64,000 bases of DNA. Origin: Chlorobiota bacterium. Lineage in GTDB: Bacteria > Bacteroidota > Chlorobiia > Chlorobiales > Chlorobiaceae. Position numbers and translations under genes: made by a program. This document shows, in pieces, positions 20,712 through 28,854 of the stretch (positions are counted from its first letter, which is position 1; every line of letters starts with the position of its first letter). The stretch covers positions 1 through 64,000 of the forward strand of contig VGMX01000008.1 of assembly GCA_016866305.1 (NCBI GenBank). The letters run 5' to 3'. Under the pieces are notes generated by a model. It was given only the letters and a program-made list of their open reading frames with translations. It ran no database searches and was not told where the DNA came from.

Positions 20712-21764
20712 ATGATTACCTGTAGATATACCATGCCCCCGGAGTGGGCTCCTCACAAGGCGACCTGGCTTTCCTGGCCGCACAAGCTCGAATCGTGGCC
20801 CGGAAAATTCGGGCCGGTGCCCGCCGTGTTCGCTGAAATCGCCGCATGGCTGAGCACCTCCGAGGAGGTGCACATCAATGTCCTCGACGATGCGATGGAG
20901 CATGAAGCACGCGAACTTGTGCGCGCGGACGCTCATGTCGGGGCCGTTATGGAGCGGGTGTTCTTTCACCGGATTCCCACCAATGATGCATGGTGCCGCG
21001 ATCACGGACCGAATTATGTTTTCCGGAAGGGAAACGACAACCGCTTCGAGAAAGTGATCCTCGACTGGGAGTACAACGCCTGGGGCGGGAAGTATGAGCC
21101 CTATGACGATGATAATGCAGTGCCGCGACGAGTCGGGGATCTGCAGCGGATTCCGGTTGTTTCCCCAGGTATGGTGCTTGAGGGGGGAGCAATCGATGTT
21201 AACGGTAACGGGCTGCTCCTGACCACCGAATCGTGCCTGCTGAATCCAAACCGCAATCCGGCAATGAGTCGCAAGGAGATAGAGGACAACCTTCTGAACT
21301 ACCTTGGTGCAAGGAAAGTCATCTGGCTTGGCGAGGGTATCGCCGGCGACGATACCGATGGTCACGTTGACGATATGTCGCGTTTTGTAAGCGAAACGGT
21401 CGTCGTGACGGCTGTCGAGGACGATCCGGAAGATGAGAACTACAGCTCCCTCATGGACAATTACCAGCGGCTGAAGCGTTGCGCCGGTCTTGACGGCAGT
21501 CCGCTACGCATCATGAAGCTTCCGATGCCCGAACCGGTTTATTATGACGGAGAGCGGCTGCCGGCAAGCTATGCCAATTTTTACATCGCATCTTCGGTGG
21601 TGCTGGTGCCGACCTATCGTTCCTCAAGGGATCGAAAGGCGCTCGACGTGCTTCAGGAGTGCTTTCCCGACAGACAAGTGGTCGGCGTGGACTGCACCGA
21701 CCTGATCTGGGGGCTCGGTGCCATCCATTGCATTACCCATGAGGAGCCTCTGACGAGATGCTGA
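20712..21764 (+). CDS. aguA: Agmatine deiminase
   Basis: AguA hydrolyses agmatine to N-carbamoylputrescine and ammonia, the step before AguB. The 350-residue protein begins with the family signature MPPEWAPHKATWLSWPHK. It carries NDAWCRDHGPNYV, VLEGGAIDVNG, DGHVDDMSRFV and the catalytic Cys in GLGAIHCITHEEP close to the C-terminus, all hallmarks of the guanidine-modifying (penta-repeat) fold. With aguB at 18500 it forms the agmatine-to-putrescine branch. An arginine decarboxylase is not in the window. An intrinsic-terminator-like hairpin follows at 21803-21850. Confidence 0.95.
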   Translation: MITCRYTMPPEWAPHKATWLSWPHKLESWPGKFGPVPAVFAEIAAWLSTSEEVHINVLDDAMEHEARELVRADAHVGAVMERVFFHRIPTNDAWCRDHGPNYVFRKGNDNRFEKVILDWEYNAWGGKYEPYDDDNAVPRRVGDLQRIPVVSPGMVLEGGAIDVNGNGLLLTTESCLLNPNRNPAMSRKEIEDNLLNYLGARKVIWLGEGIAGDDTDGHVDDMSRFVSETVVVTAVEDDPEDENYSSLMDNYQRLKRCAGLDGSPLRIMKLPMPEPVYYDGERLPASYANFYIASSVVLVPTYRSSRDRKALDVLQECFPDRQVVGVDCTDLIWGLGAIHCITHEEPLTRC

Positions 21765-21802
21765 GTGTTCCGGGGACCTTTTTTGTATCACTTTTTTGTT
21801 GT

Positions 21803-21850
21803 CCGTCTCGATCTGGGATGATTTTCCGTTACGAATTGAGACGGTTTTTT
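21803..21850 (+). terminator. Intrinsic terminator after aguA
   Basis: CCGTCTC (21803-21809) pairs with GAGACGG (21838-21844), extended by three weaker pairs, and is followed directly by six T residues. It ends the six-gene plus-strand run and separates it from the small RNA region. Confidence 0.6.
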
Positions 21851-21938
21851 GCTGCTTTTTCAGCCGTTTTCTTGGGGGATCCCCTATCTTGTTATCCCTG
21901 AACCGTTTGTCTTTAGGCGTTCCACGGTCGGAAATATT

Positions 21939-21953
21939 TGGCATGAAGGTTGC
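21939..21953 (+). promoter_or_regulatory. Sigma-54 (-24/-12) promoter of small RNA copy 1
   Basis: TGGCATGAAGGTTGC matches the RpoN consensus TGGCAC-N5-TTGC. The invariant GG (21940-21941) and GC (21952-21953) are exactly 10 nt apart. The predicted start, about 12 nt downstream at 21965, is just before the first stem of the RNA at 21970. The same arrangement recurs before copy 2, which strengthens the call. Confidence 0.75.
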
Positions 21954-21964
21954 GTATTTACTGA

Positions 21965-22050
21965 TGAACTCCTCATTCCCGTGAGGATGAACAGATGTAA
22001 TGGGGGACATCTGTTCAAAAAAGGAGGCCTTTACGGCCTCTTTTTTTTAT
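21965..22050 (+). ncRNA. Small structured RNA, Chlorobi-1-like, copy 1
   Basis: This resembles the Chlorobi-1 motif as I remember it: two stem-loops followed by a rho-independent terminator, found only in Chlorobi and presumed to be an independently transcribed RNA. Stem 1 is CCTCAT/GTGAGG (21971-21976 with 21981-21986) with loop TCCC. Stem 2 is GAACAGATGT/ACATCTGTTC (21989-21998 with 22007-22016) with loop AATGGGGG. A terminator follows at 22024-22048. Compared with copy 2, stem 1 changes T-G to C-G and stem 2 changes A-T to G-T, so pairing is preserved. The function is unknown. The CCC of loop 1 could pair with the G-run of loop 2. Confidence 0.8.
22024..22048 (+). terminator. Intrinsic terminator of small RNA copy 1
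   Basis: GAGGCC (22024-22029) pairs with GGCCTC (22035-22040) around a five-base loop, followed by eight T residues. The stem sequence differs completely from the terminator of copy 2, while its position relative to stem 2 is the same. Confidence 0.8.
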
Positions 22051-22280
22051 CCGGAAATCGCCGTATCCGTTCCGCTCAGGCCTGTCCGGGTGCGTGTCCC
22101 GTTCGGCAGGAAATGTGTCTGTGTGTTTCAGGAGGAGACAGCGGCTGCGGACGGTGAGACGTGTTTGACGCAGAAGGTGCGATGGTGCCTGCCGGTTCTT
22201 TCTGCAGATTCCGGATTTTCCCCGGGTTTTCAGCAGGAAACAGCTTCAGGAAAAAGAAATCTGTCGGCATGAGTGGTTTT

Positions 22281-22295
22281 TGGCACGGAGTGTGC
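22281..22295 (+). promoter_or_regulatory. Sigma-54 (-24/-12) promoter of small RNA copy 2
   Basis: TGGCACGGAGTGTGC reproduces the RpoN -24 element TGGCACG exactly and has GTGC at -12, with GG (22282-22283) and GC (22294-22295) 10 nt apart. The predicted start is about 22307, six or seven nt before the first RNA stem. The distance from GC to stem 1 is 19 nt, against 18 nt in copy 1. Confidence 0.75.
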
Positions 22296-22306
22296 ACAAT
22301 AAATTA

Positions 22307-22395
22307 CGGTACTCCTCACGCCCGTGAGGAAGAGCAGATGTAATGGGGGACATCTGTTCATGAAAAAAGCGGCTTTCATGCCGCTTTTTTCATGA
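22307..22395 (+). ncRNA. Small structured RNA, Chlorobi-1-like, copy 2
   Basis: This second copy lies about 340 nt after the first, on the same strand. Stem 1 is CCTCAC/GTGAGG (22314-22319 with 22324-22329), loop GCCC. Stem 2 is GAGCAGATGT/ACATCTGTTC (22332-22341 with 22350-22359), with the identical loop AATGGGGG. The terminator at 22360-22393 follows. The 250 nt between the copies show no recognisable gene and no strong similarity to the region before copy 1 except the promoter. The preserved pairing with base changes, plus separate promoters and terminators, argues for two independent genes rather than a recent duplication. Confidence 0.8.
22360..22393. terminator. Bidirectional terminator between small RNA copy 2 and mdh
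   Basis: ATGAAAAAAGCGGC (22360-22373) pairs perfectly with GCCGCTTTTTTCAT (22380-22393), giving a 14-bp stem. An A-run and a T-run flank the GC core, so it can terminate both the RNA on the plus strand and mdh (stop at 22414) on the minus strand. Confidence 0.8.
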
Positions 22396-22413
22396 TTGCA
22401 AGGAGTGACGGGC

Positions 22414-23352
<939 letters not shown>

Positions 23353-23431
23353 CTATGTTTAAAGATGTGAAGTAACTTTCTGTACTGTGGCAGGCATTCA
23401 AGGTCTCGTGCCCGCAGCTGTCCTGATGCAG

Positions 23432-23468
23432 TAAAAAAAAAGCCGCCCAGAGGTGATAGACGGCTTTG
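23432..23468 (-). terminator. Intrinsic terminator after rplU-rpmA
   Basis: On the minus strand AAAGCCG pairs with CGGCTTT across a 15-nt loop and runs into a stretch of nine T residues (plus-strand A-run 23433-23441). It sits 34 nt beyond the rpmA stop. Confidence 0.75.
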
Positions 23469-23501
23469 GGAAATATAAGCTAATTTTGGCTTAAGCCAAA
23501 T

Positions 23502-23756
23502 TCAGGCAGGGAGGATATCCACGTGTTTTTTGTTGTTTCGGCCGTTGCGGAAGGTTACAACACCGTCAACAAGTGAAAAAATGGTGTGGTCGCGACCGAT
23601 TCCGGCGTTGTTTCCGGGTTTGATCACGGTGCCTCTCTGTCTGACAATAATGGTGCCCGCTGCAACGGTCGATCCGCCTGCCGCCTTGACACCGAGATAT
23701 TTCGGGTTGCTGTCCCGTCCGTTTTTGGTCGATCCGCCGCCTTTTTTATGAGCCAT
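23502..23756 (-). CDS. rpmA: 50S ribosomal protein L27
   Basis: L27 is a component of the large ribosomal subunit near the peptidyl-transferase centre. The 84-residue protein starts [16 protein letters not shown] and continues [23 protein letters not shown], the standard L27 sequence. It has no cleavable N-terminal extension of the Firmicutes type. It follows rplU after 39 nt, the usual L21-L27 operon order, and ends at the terminator at 23432-23468. Confidence 0.98.
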   Translation of the reverse strand: MAHKKGGGSTKNGRDSNPKYLGVKAAGGSTVAAGTIIVRQRGTVIKPGNNAGIGRDHTIFSLVDGVVTFRNGRNNKKHVDILPA

Positions 23757-23795
23757 AATGATAAATAATTAACGTTAGCAATCCTGACAGGTTTT

Positions 23796-24086
23796 TCAGA
23801 GTGATACCACTTCGATGCGGGTCATCTGCTGACGGTGCCCGTTTCTTGACTGGTAGCGTTTCCTGCGTTTTTTCTTGAACACGACAACCTTCTCGTCCTT
23901 GACATGATCAAGAATCTTGACCTGCACGGTTTTTGAGGACTCCAAAGCGGTATTGTCCCCGTCGATTGCCGCAATGGATGTTACTTCGAGGGTTGCGCCG
24001 ATTTCGGCTTTCTGCTTCGGGACGAAAAGCTTGTCACCCTGTTTAACCAGATACTGTTTATCGGAAATCTTGATCAGCGCCTGCAT
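23796..24086 (-). CDS. rplU: 50S ribosomal protein L21
   Basis: L21 binds 23S rRNA in the large subunit. The 96-residue protein is slightly shorter than the usual 100-105 residues but otherwise canonical: MQALIKISDKQYLVKQGD at the start, the internal basic stretch VFKKKRRKRYQSRNGHRQQ, and the end TRIEVVSL. It is first in the L21-L27 operon, with a clear promoter at 24119-24147. Confidence 0.97.
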   Translation of the reverse strand: MQALIKISDKQYLVKQGDKLFVPKQKAEIGATLEVTSIAAIDGDNTALESSKTVQVKILDHVKDEKVVVFKKKRRKRYQSRNGHRQQMTRIEVVSL

Positions 24087-24118
24087 CTTGCTCGTATGGT
24101 TTAGTGATAAAGGTCTTG

Positions 24119-24147
24119 AATATAGTCAAACATTCTCTCAGGATCAA
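24119..24147 (-). promoter_or_regulatory. Sigma-70-type promoter for rplU-rpmA
   Basis: On the minus strand TTGATC (24142-24147), a 17-nt spacer and TATATT (24119-24124) lie about 30 nt before the rplU ATG. Confidence 0.7.
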
Positions 24148-24171
24148 ATAGTTTGGGCCATTACTTCAGGA

Positions 24172-24609
24172 TCAAAGCAGAAAAAACGTTACGAAAAGCA
24201 CCAGGGCGAACATGGTGAGGGAGATGGCGAACAGTCTGTACCAGTTCCGGAACGCTTCCGGTGAACAGGGATAGCCGAGTGGCTGGATTGAGCGTACAAT
24301 GTACCCCATGGTGAGCGCCACCTGCAGCATGATGAGAAGGGATTTCAGGCCGATCCACCAGGTCCAGCCGTGGTAAAACGACGCAAGCAGAATGCCTGAG
24401 GCCACCACACCGATAAAGGCCACATCGGCGACCTTCGTTTCGCGTTTGATGAATTCCCGCAGCAGCAGCGCATCTTCTGCAGCCCTCGGCGCAGTGCCGG
24501 TCAGTCTCGATTCCAGTGTTTTCAGCAGAAAAAACGAAGCGAGAATAGTGCCGAACCAGGCGGCGAAACAGGTGGTGTGCAGGAAAAGCAGAACGGCATG
24601 GTAATTCAT
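24172..24609 (-). CDS. Small integral membrane protein, function unknown
   Basis: This 145-residue protein has four evident hydrophobic helices: VLLFLHTTCFAAWFGTIL, VAFIGVVASGILLASFYHG, LLIMLQVALTMGYIV and a C-terminal FAISLTMFALVLFVTFFLL. The His in the first helix and the overall size recall CopD/DUF2269-like four-helix membrane proteins, but I cannot assign a family with confidence. It has its own promoter at 24649-24677, and its product is not obviously tied to rplU downstream or mutS upstream. A second minus-strand reading (24161-24640) in another frame overlaps it and lacks any protein-like pattern. Confidence 0.8.
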   Translation of the reverse strand: MNYHAVLLFLHTTCFAAWFGTILASFFLLKTLESRLTGTAPRAAEDALLLREFIKRETKVADVAFIGVVASGILLASFYHGWTWWIGLKSLLIMLQVALTMGYIVRSIQPLGYPCSPEAFRNWYRLFAISLTMFALVLFVTFFLL

Positions 24610-24648
24610 ATCGGCAAATACGGCTGATGTTGACGCACACGATGCTTC

Positions 24649-24677
24649 AAGATAGGGCGAAGGATGCTCGTTGTCAA
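24649..24677 (-). promoter_or_regulatory. Sigma-70-type promoter for the 24172 membrane protein
   Basis: On the minus strand there is TTGACA (24672-24677), a 17-nt spacer and TATCTT (24649-24654), about 40 nt before the ATG at 24609. Confidence 0.7.
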
Positions 24678-24796
24678 GGCCGGTGTGTTGCCGGCTTGTT
24701 TATTCCCGGCTTCTGCAGTAGCTTCAGGAACACCGGCTTCCGGTTTTCCGGGGCACGCCGGTTTCAACGGTCAATTTGTCATGACAACGAGAAGGT

Positions 24797-27427
24797 ATGA
24801 GTGCGAAAAGCGTTACTCCGAAAGAGCATTCTCCCATGATGCGCCAGTACCTGGAAGTCAAGGAACGTTATCCCGATTATCTGCTCCTGTTCAGGGTGGG
24901 TGATTTTTACGAGACCTTTTTCGACGATGCCCGCGAAGTATCCGCTGTGTTGAATATTGTTCTGACCAGGCGCTCGAACGGCTCCTCGGCAGAGATTCCC
25001 ATGGCGGGTTTTCCGCATCATGCGAGCGAGGGGTATATCGCAAGGCTGGTGAAGCGGGGATACAAGGTCGCGGTGTGCGACCAGGTAGAGGACCCCGCCA
25101 CAGCGAAGGGAATCGTCCGCAGGGAGATAACCGATATCATTACCCCCGGCGTTACCTACAGCGATACCATTCTCGATGACCGTCAGAACAATTTTCTCTG
25201 TGCGCTTGTCTTTCTCCGCTCGGGCCGCCGGTTGCTCTGCGGTGCGGCATTTATCGATGTTACGACTGCGGAGTTCAGAATCGTCGAACTGCCGCCGGAC
25301 GGGGCAACGGATTTCCTGCGCTCCCTGCATCCTGCCGAACTGCTGGTCTCTGCTGCCGATCGCGAGCGTCTGGAAATGCTCCGCAGCGCTTTGCCTTCCG
25401 GAACGGCACTGACAGTGCTCGATGAGTGGCTGTTTCGTGAAGATCATGCCGGAGAAATGCTGGCCCGCCAGTTCAAGACCCACTCCCTCAAGGGATTCGG
25501 CATTCACAACCAGGTTGCCGGCAGGGTTGCGGCGGGCGTTATCCTGCACTATCTCGAGGAGACGCGGCAGAGCAGCCTCCAGTATATCACCCGCATCAGC
25601 GCCCTGCAGAGCGAGGAGTACATGATGCTTGACCTGCAGACGAAAAGAAATCTTGAGATTGTCTCCTCGATGCAGGATGGTTCACCCAGCGGCAGTCTCC
25701 TGCAGGTGATTGACCGTACCCGAAACCCTATGGGAGCGAGGCTGATCCGGCAGTGGCTTCAGCGTCCGCTGCTGAAGGCTTCCGCTATCATCTTGCGGCA
25801 GGATGCCGTCGAGGAACTCGGCAGCGTGAAGTCGCTCAGAGAGGGTGCCGGTGAGCTGATCGCTGAAATCAGCGATCTCGAACGGGTGCTTGCAAGGATA
25901 GCAACCCTGCGCACCATTCCTCGCGAGGTCCGTCAGCTCGGTGCAGCACTTGCCGTGATTCCCCGTCTGAAAGCCTTGCTGGAGGGTGCGGTTTCCCGGC
26001 GCCTGGTGACGCTCGAAAGCGCGCTGAGACCGCTTCCCGAGCTTGCCGCACTTGTCGACAGGGCAATCGATCCCGATGCGGGTGTATCGATGCGGGACGG
26101 AGGGTACATCCGCGAGGGTTACCATAATGAACTCGACTCCCTGCGGGGAACGGCATCGACAGCCAGGGAGCGGCTCCTGGAGATTCAGCAGGAGGAACGC
26201 GTACGCACCTCGATCTCCTCGCTCAAGGTGCAGTTCAACCGGGTGTTCGGCTACTATATCGAAATCAGCAAAGCCAATCTCGACAGGGTGCCGCCCTATT
26301 ACGAAAAGAAGCAGACCCTGGTGAATGCCGAGCGCTATACCATTCCTTTACTGAAGGAGTATGAAGAGCGGATTCTCAATGCCGAGGAGCGGAGCCTTCT
26401 GCTTGAACAGCAGCTTTTTCAGGAACTTTGCCGCAAGATCGCCGACCATGCCGCCTCCATTCAGGAGAATGCCGCCCTGGTTGCAGAGATCGATTGTCTG
26501 CTTTCATTTGCCATCTGTGCCGGTGAATATGGTTACTGCAAACCGGCAATAGACGCCCATGCCGGTCTTCTGATCGTTAACGGACGGCATCCGGTGCTTG
26601 AACGCATCATGCCGGCCGATGAGCCCTATGTTGCCAACGATTGCCGGTTTGACGAAAAGCAGCGCATGCTCATGATCACCGGTCCGAACATGGCCGGAAA
26701 AAGCTCTTTTCTGCGGCAGACCGGTCTGATCGTGCTGCTGGCACAGGCCGGAAGTTTCGTGCCGGCCGACAAGGCCGAGATCGGCATCGTCGACCGGATT
26801 TTCACCAGGGTCGGAGCTTCCGACAACCTTGCGTCCGGAGAAAGTACCTTTCTTGTCGAAATGAACGAAGCTGCCGCCATCCTGAACAACGCCACATCGA
26901 AAAGTCTGCTTCTGCTCGACGAGATCGGCAGGGGGACGAGTACCTATGACGGGTTGTCGATCGCCTGGTCGATAGGTGAGTATATTCACCGGCAGATCGG
27001 CGCCCGAACGCTCTTTGCCACCCACTACCATGAGCTTGCTGAACTGGAAACCCGTTTCCCTGGTATCGTGAACTATAACGCCACGGTGATCGAAACTGCC
27101 GACCGGGTGGTTTTTCTCCGCAAGATCGTCAGAGGGGCCTCGGACAACAGTTATGGCATCGAGGTTGCCCGCATGGCGGGAATGCCTGCGGCGGTGATCA
27201 CCCGGGCAAGGGAGATCCTTTCCGGCATGGAGCGTCGGGATATCGATGTCCCCGACGTTCAGGAACCGGTTCGGAAAAGCATGCAGATAAGTCTTTTCGA
27301 GGAGGTCGACAACCGGCTGCGCAAGGCCATGGAGCAGATCGATACCGATCGCATGACGCCGATCGAGGCGCTGCTCGAGCTGAAAAAACTGCAGGATCTG
27401 GTGAGGCCCCCGGAGGATGCACGATGA
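24797..27427 (+). CDS. mutS: DNA mismatch repair protein MutS
   Basis: MutS recognises mismatches and small loops and recruits MutL using its ATPase. The 876-residue protein is full length. The N-terminal mismatch-binding domain has the Phe-x-Glu motif in [16 protein letters not shown] (about residues 33-48). The connector, core and clamp domains follow. The ATPase has Walker [16 protein letters not shown] (about 628-642), Walker [17 protein letters not shown] and the signature [12 protein letters not shown] purine-rich GAGAAGG precedes the ATG. Its stop overlaps the start of the following radical SAM gene (ATGA), which suggests translational coupling of two functionally unrelated proteins. 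Confidence 0.98.
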   Translation: MSAKSVTPKEHSPMMRQYLEVKERYPDYLLLFRVGDFYETFFDDAREVSAVLNIVLTRRSNGSSAEIPMAGFPHHASEGYIARLVKRGYKVAVCDQVEDPATAKGIVRREITDIITPGVTYSDTILDDRQNNFLCALVFLRSGRRLLCGAAFIDVTTAEFRIVELPPDGATDFLRSLHPAELLVSAADRERLEMLRSALPSGTALTVLDEWLFREDHAGEMLARQFKTHSLKGFGIHNQVAGRVAAGVILHYLEETRQSSLQYITRISALQSEEYMMLDLQTKRNLEIVSSMQDGSPSGSLLQVIDRTRNPMGARLIRQWLQRPLLKASAIILRQDAVEELGSVKSLREGAGELIAEISDLERVLARIATLRTIPREVRQLGAALAVIPRLKALLEGAVSRRLVTLESALRPLPELAALVDRAIDPDAGVSMRDGGYIREGYHNELDSLRGTASTARERLLEIQQEERVRTSISSLKVQFNRVFGYYIEISKANLDRVPPYYEKKQTLVNAERYTIPLLKEYEERILNAEERSLLLEQQLFQELCRKIADHAASIQENAALVAEIDCLLSFAICAGEYGYCKPAIDAHAGLLIVNGRHPVLERIMPADEPYVANDCRFDEKQRMLMITGPNMAGKSSFLRQTGLIVLLAQAGSFVPADKAEIGIVDRIFTRVGASDNLASGESTFLVEMNEAAAILNNATSKSLLLLDEIGRGTSTYDGLSIAWSIGEYIHRQIGARTLFATHYHELAELETRFPGIVNYNATVIETADRVVFLRKIVRGASDNSYGIEVARMAGMPAAVITRAREILSGMERRDIDVPDVQEPVRKSMQISLFEEVDNRLRKAMEQIDTDRMTPIEALLELKKLQDLVRPPEDAR

Positions 27428-28854
27428 GCGGCAAGTCTGTGTTGCTGATTTTCATCCAGGCGCAGGGCGGTGTCGACGGCACCGCTTCTCTCGACAACGC
27501 TTCGGCAGGACCCGGGTTGCTCGGCTCCCTGAAAGAAAGCGTCCTGAGCAACGTCATCAAGCGTGCCCAGTTTGCCATTCCACCGCTTTCCCTCATGATT
27601 CTCAGCTCGGTGCAGGTTTCCGGAGTCACCCAGAGTATCTGCGATCTGCGTTTTGAGCGCCTTCCCCTCGACAGGCACTGGGACATGGCCGGCATCAGCG
27701 TTCAGACAGGAGCGGTGAAACCCGCTTTCGAGCTTGCGCGCATGCTCCGCGAGAAAGGCATAACGGTGGTGCTTGGGGGGCCCTACGTGACCATTTTTCC
27801 CGAGCGATGTCGCGATCATGGCGATGCGCTGGTAATCGGAGAGGCTGACGACATCTGGCGTGAGGTGCTTGAAGATCTTCGATGCGGTGATCTCAGGGAC
27901 GAGTACCGGGTTACCTCATTTCCCGATCTGACGGTTGAACGGCCTGTCGGCAAGAGCGCGCTCGATATCGGGAGCTATTTCACCACCAATGTGGTGCAGA
28001 CCACCAGAGGGTGCCCCTACAGCTGCGATTTCTGCAATGTGCATGTCATGAACGGCCACAGGCTTCGCCATCGGGCAATTCCTGCTGTGCTTCGAGAGGT
28101 TGAAGCCTTTCTCAGGGAGGACAAAAGGATTTTTTTCTTTCTGGATGATACCATCAATGCCGACGAGCACTATGCCGAAAAACTTTTCCGTGAGCTTATC
28201 CCTTTCGGCATCAGCTGGGTAGGTCAGGCGACCACGGCCCTCGGTGAAAAGCCCCGCCTGCTCGATGCGTTCGCCCGTTCCGGCTGCGGTGCGCTGCTTG
28301 TGGGCATCGAGAGCCTTGCCGACGGCAGCAATCATGCCCATCAGAAGTTTCACAACCCGGCCATCCGTCAGGCGGCCTGCATCAGAACCATTCGCGAGGC
28401 GGGCATCTGTGTCTATGGCAGTTTCATTTACGGGCTTGACGGCGATACGCTCGACATGCCCGGGAGGCTCGAGGAGTTCATTGAGGAGACCGGTATCGAC
28501 GTTCCGGGGATCAATCTTCTGCGGCCGATTCCCGGAACAGGGGTGTTCGACCGGCTTGCGCTTGAAGGCCGTCTGCTTCACTCGCCGGATGATCACGATG
28601 CTTTCCGGTTTTCATGGGGTCAGGAGATGCTCTACAGGCCAAGGCAGATCACCCTCGAAGCGTTCATTCCAAGCTATACTGCACTGACCGGACGGGTCTT
28701 TACCTTCCGCAATGCCCTGAAGCGCGCCATGCGGGCTCCCCGGCTTCGTTCCGCCGTACTGATGTTCAATCTGCTTTACGTGCACATGTACGGTACAGCC
28801 CGAAAGGATCTCCTTCGCCAGCTCGGTAAGCTGCGGCAGGCTCCGTTCAACTGA
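27424..28854 (+). CDS. B12-binding-domain radical SAM protein (BchE-like superfamily), substrate unknown
   Basis: The 476-residue protein has an N-terminal cobalamin-binding-like domain (about residues 60-150, with [17 protein letters not shown] and [13 protein letters not shown]). A radical SAM core follows, with the [4Fe-4S] motif C-x3-C-x2-C in [17 protein letters not shown] (about 193-209). The same architecture is found in BchE, BchQ, BchR and P-methylases, several of which modify bacteriochlorophyll in this phylum, but I cannot assign a substrate here. The classical DxHxxG cobalamin-ligand motif is not obvious, so B12 use is uncertain. It overlaps mutS by 4 nt and converges on the ABC exporter gene with an 8-nt overlap. 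Confidence 0.85.
   Translation: MSGKSVLLIFIQAQGGVDGTASLDNASAGPGLLGSLKESVLSNVIKRAQFAIPPLSLMILSSVQVSGVTQSICDLRFERLPLDRHWDMAGISVQTGAVKPAFELARMLREKGITVVLGGPYVTIFPERCRDHGDALVIGEADDIWREVLEDLRCGDLRDEYRVTSFPDLTVERPVGKSALDIGSYFTTNVVQTTRGCPYSCDFCNVHVMNGHRLRHRAIPAVLREVEAFLREDKRIFFFLDDTINADEHYAEKLFRELIPFGISWVGQATTALGEKPRLLDAFARSGCGALLVGIESLADGSNHAHQKFHNPAIRQAACIRTIREAGICVYGSFIYGLDGDTLDMPGRLEEFIEETGIDVPGINLLRPIPGTGVFDRLALEGRLLHSPDDHDAFRFSWGQEMLYRPRQITLEAFIPSYTALTGRVFTFRNALKRAMRAPRLRSAVLMFNLLYVHMYGTARKDLLRQLGKLRQAPFN

Noticed and set aside
22000-22343. Short open frames within the small RNA region
   Set aside because: They cross stem-loops and terminators, have no ribosome-binding site in place, and are not similar between the two RNA copies. 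RNA structure explains the conservation better.
22360-22393. Terminator hairpin considered as a riboswitch expression platform for mdh
   Set aside because: It lies downstream of mdh (which is on the minus strand), so it can only terminate, not control, mdh.
21965-22395. Reading the two repeat units as a CRISPR array or as transposon ends
   Set aside because: Only two units about 340 nt apart, each an internal hairpin set with its own terminator; no cas gene, transposase or target duplication nearby.
24161-24640. Alternative minus-strand frame overlapping the 24172 membrane protein gene
   Set aside because: The overlapping frame at 24172-24609 gives four clean hydrophobic helices and lies behind a good promoter; this one gives a Cys/His/Arg-rich sequence without structure.
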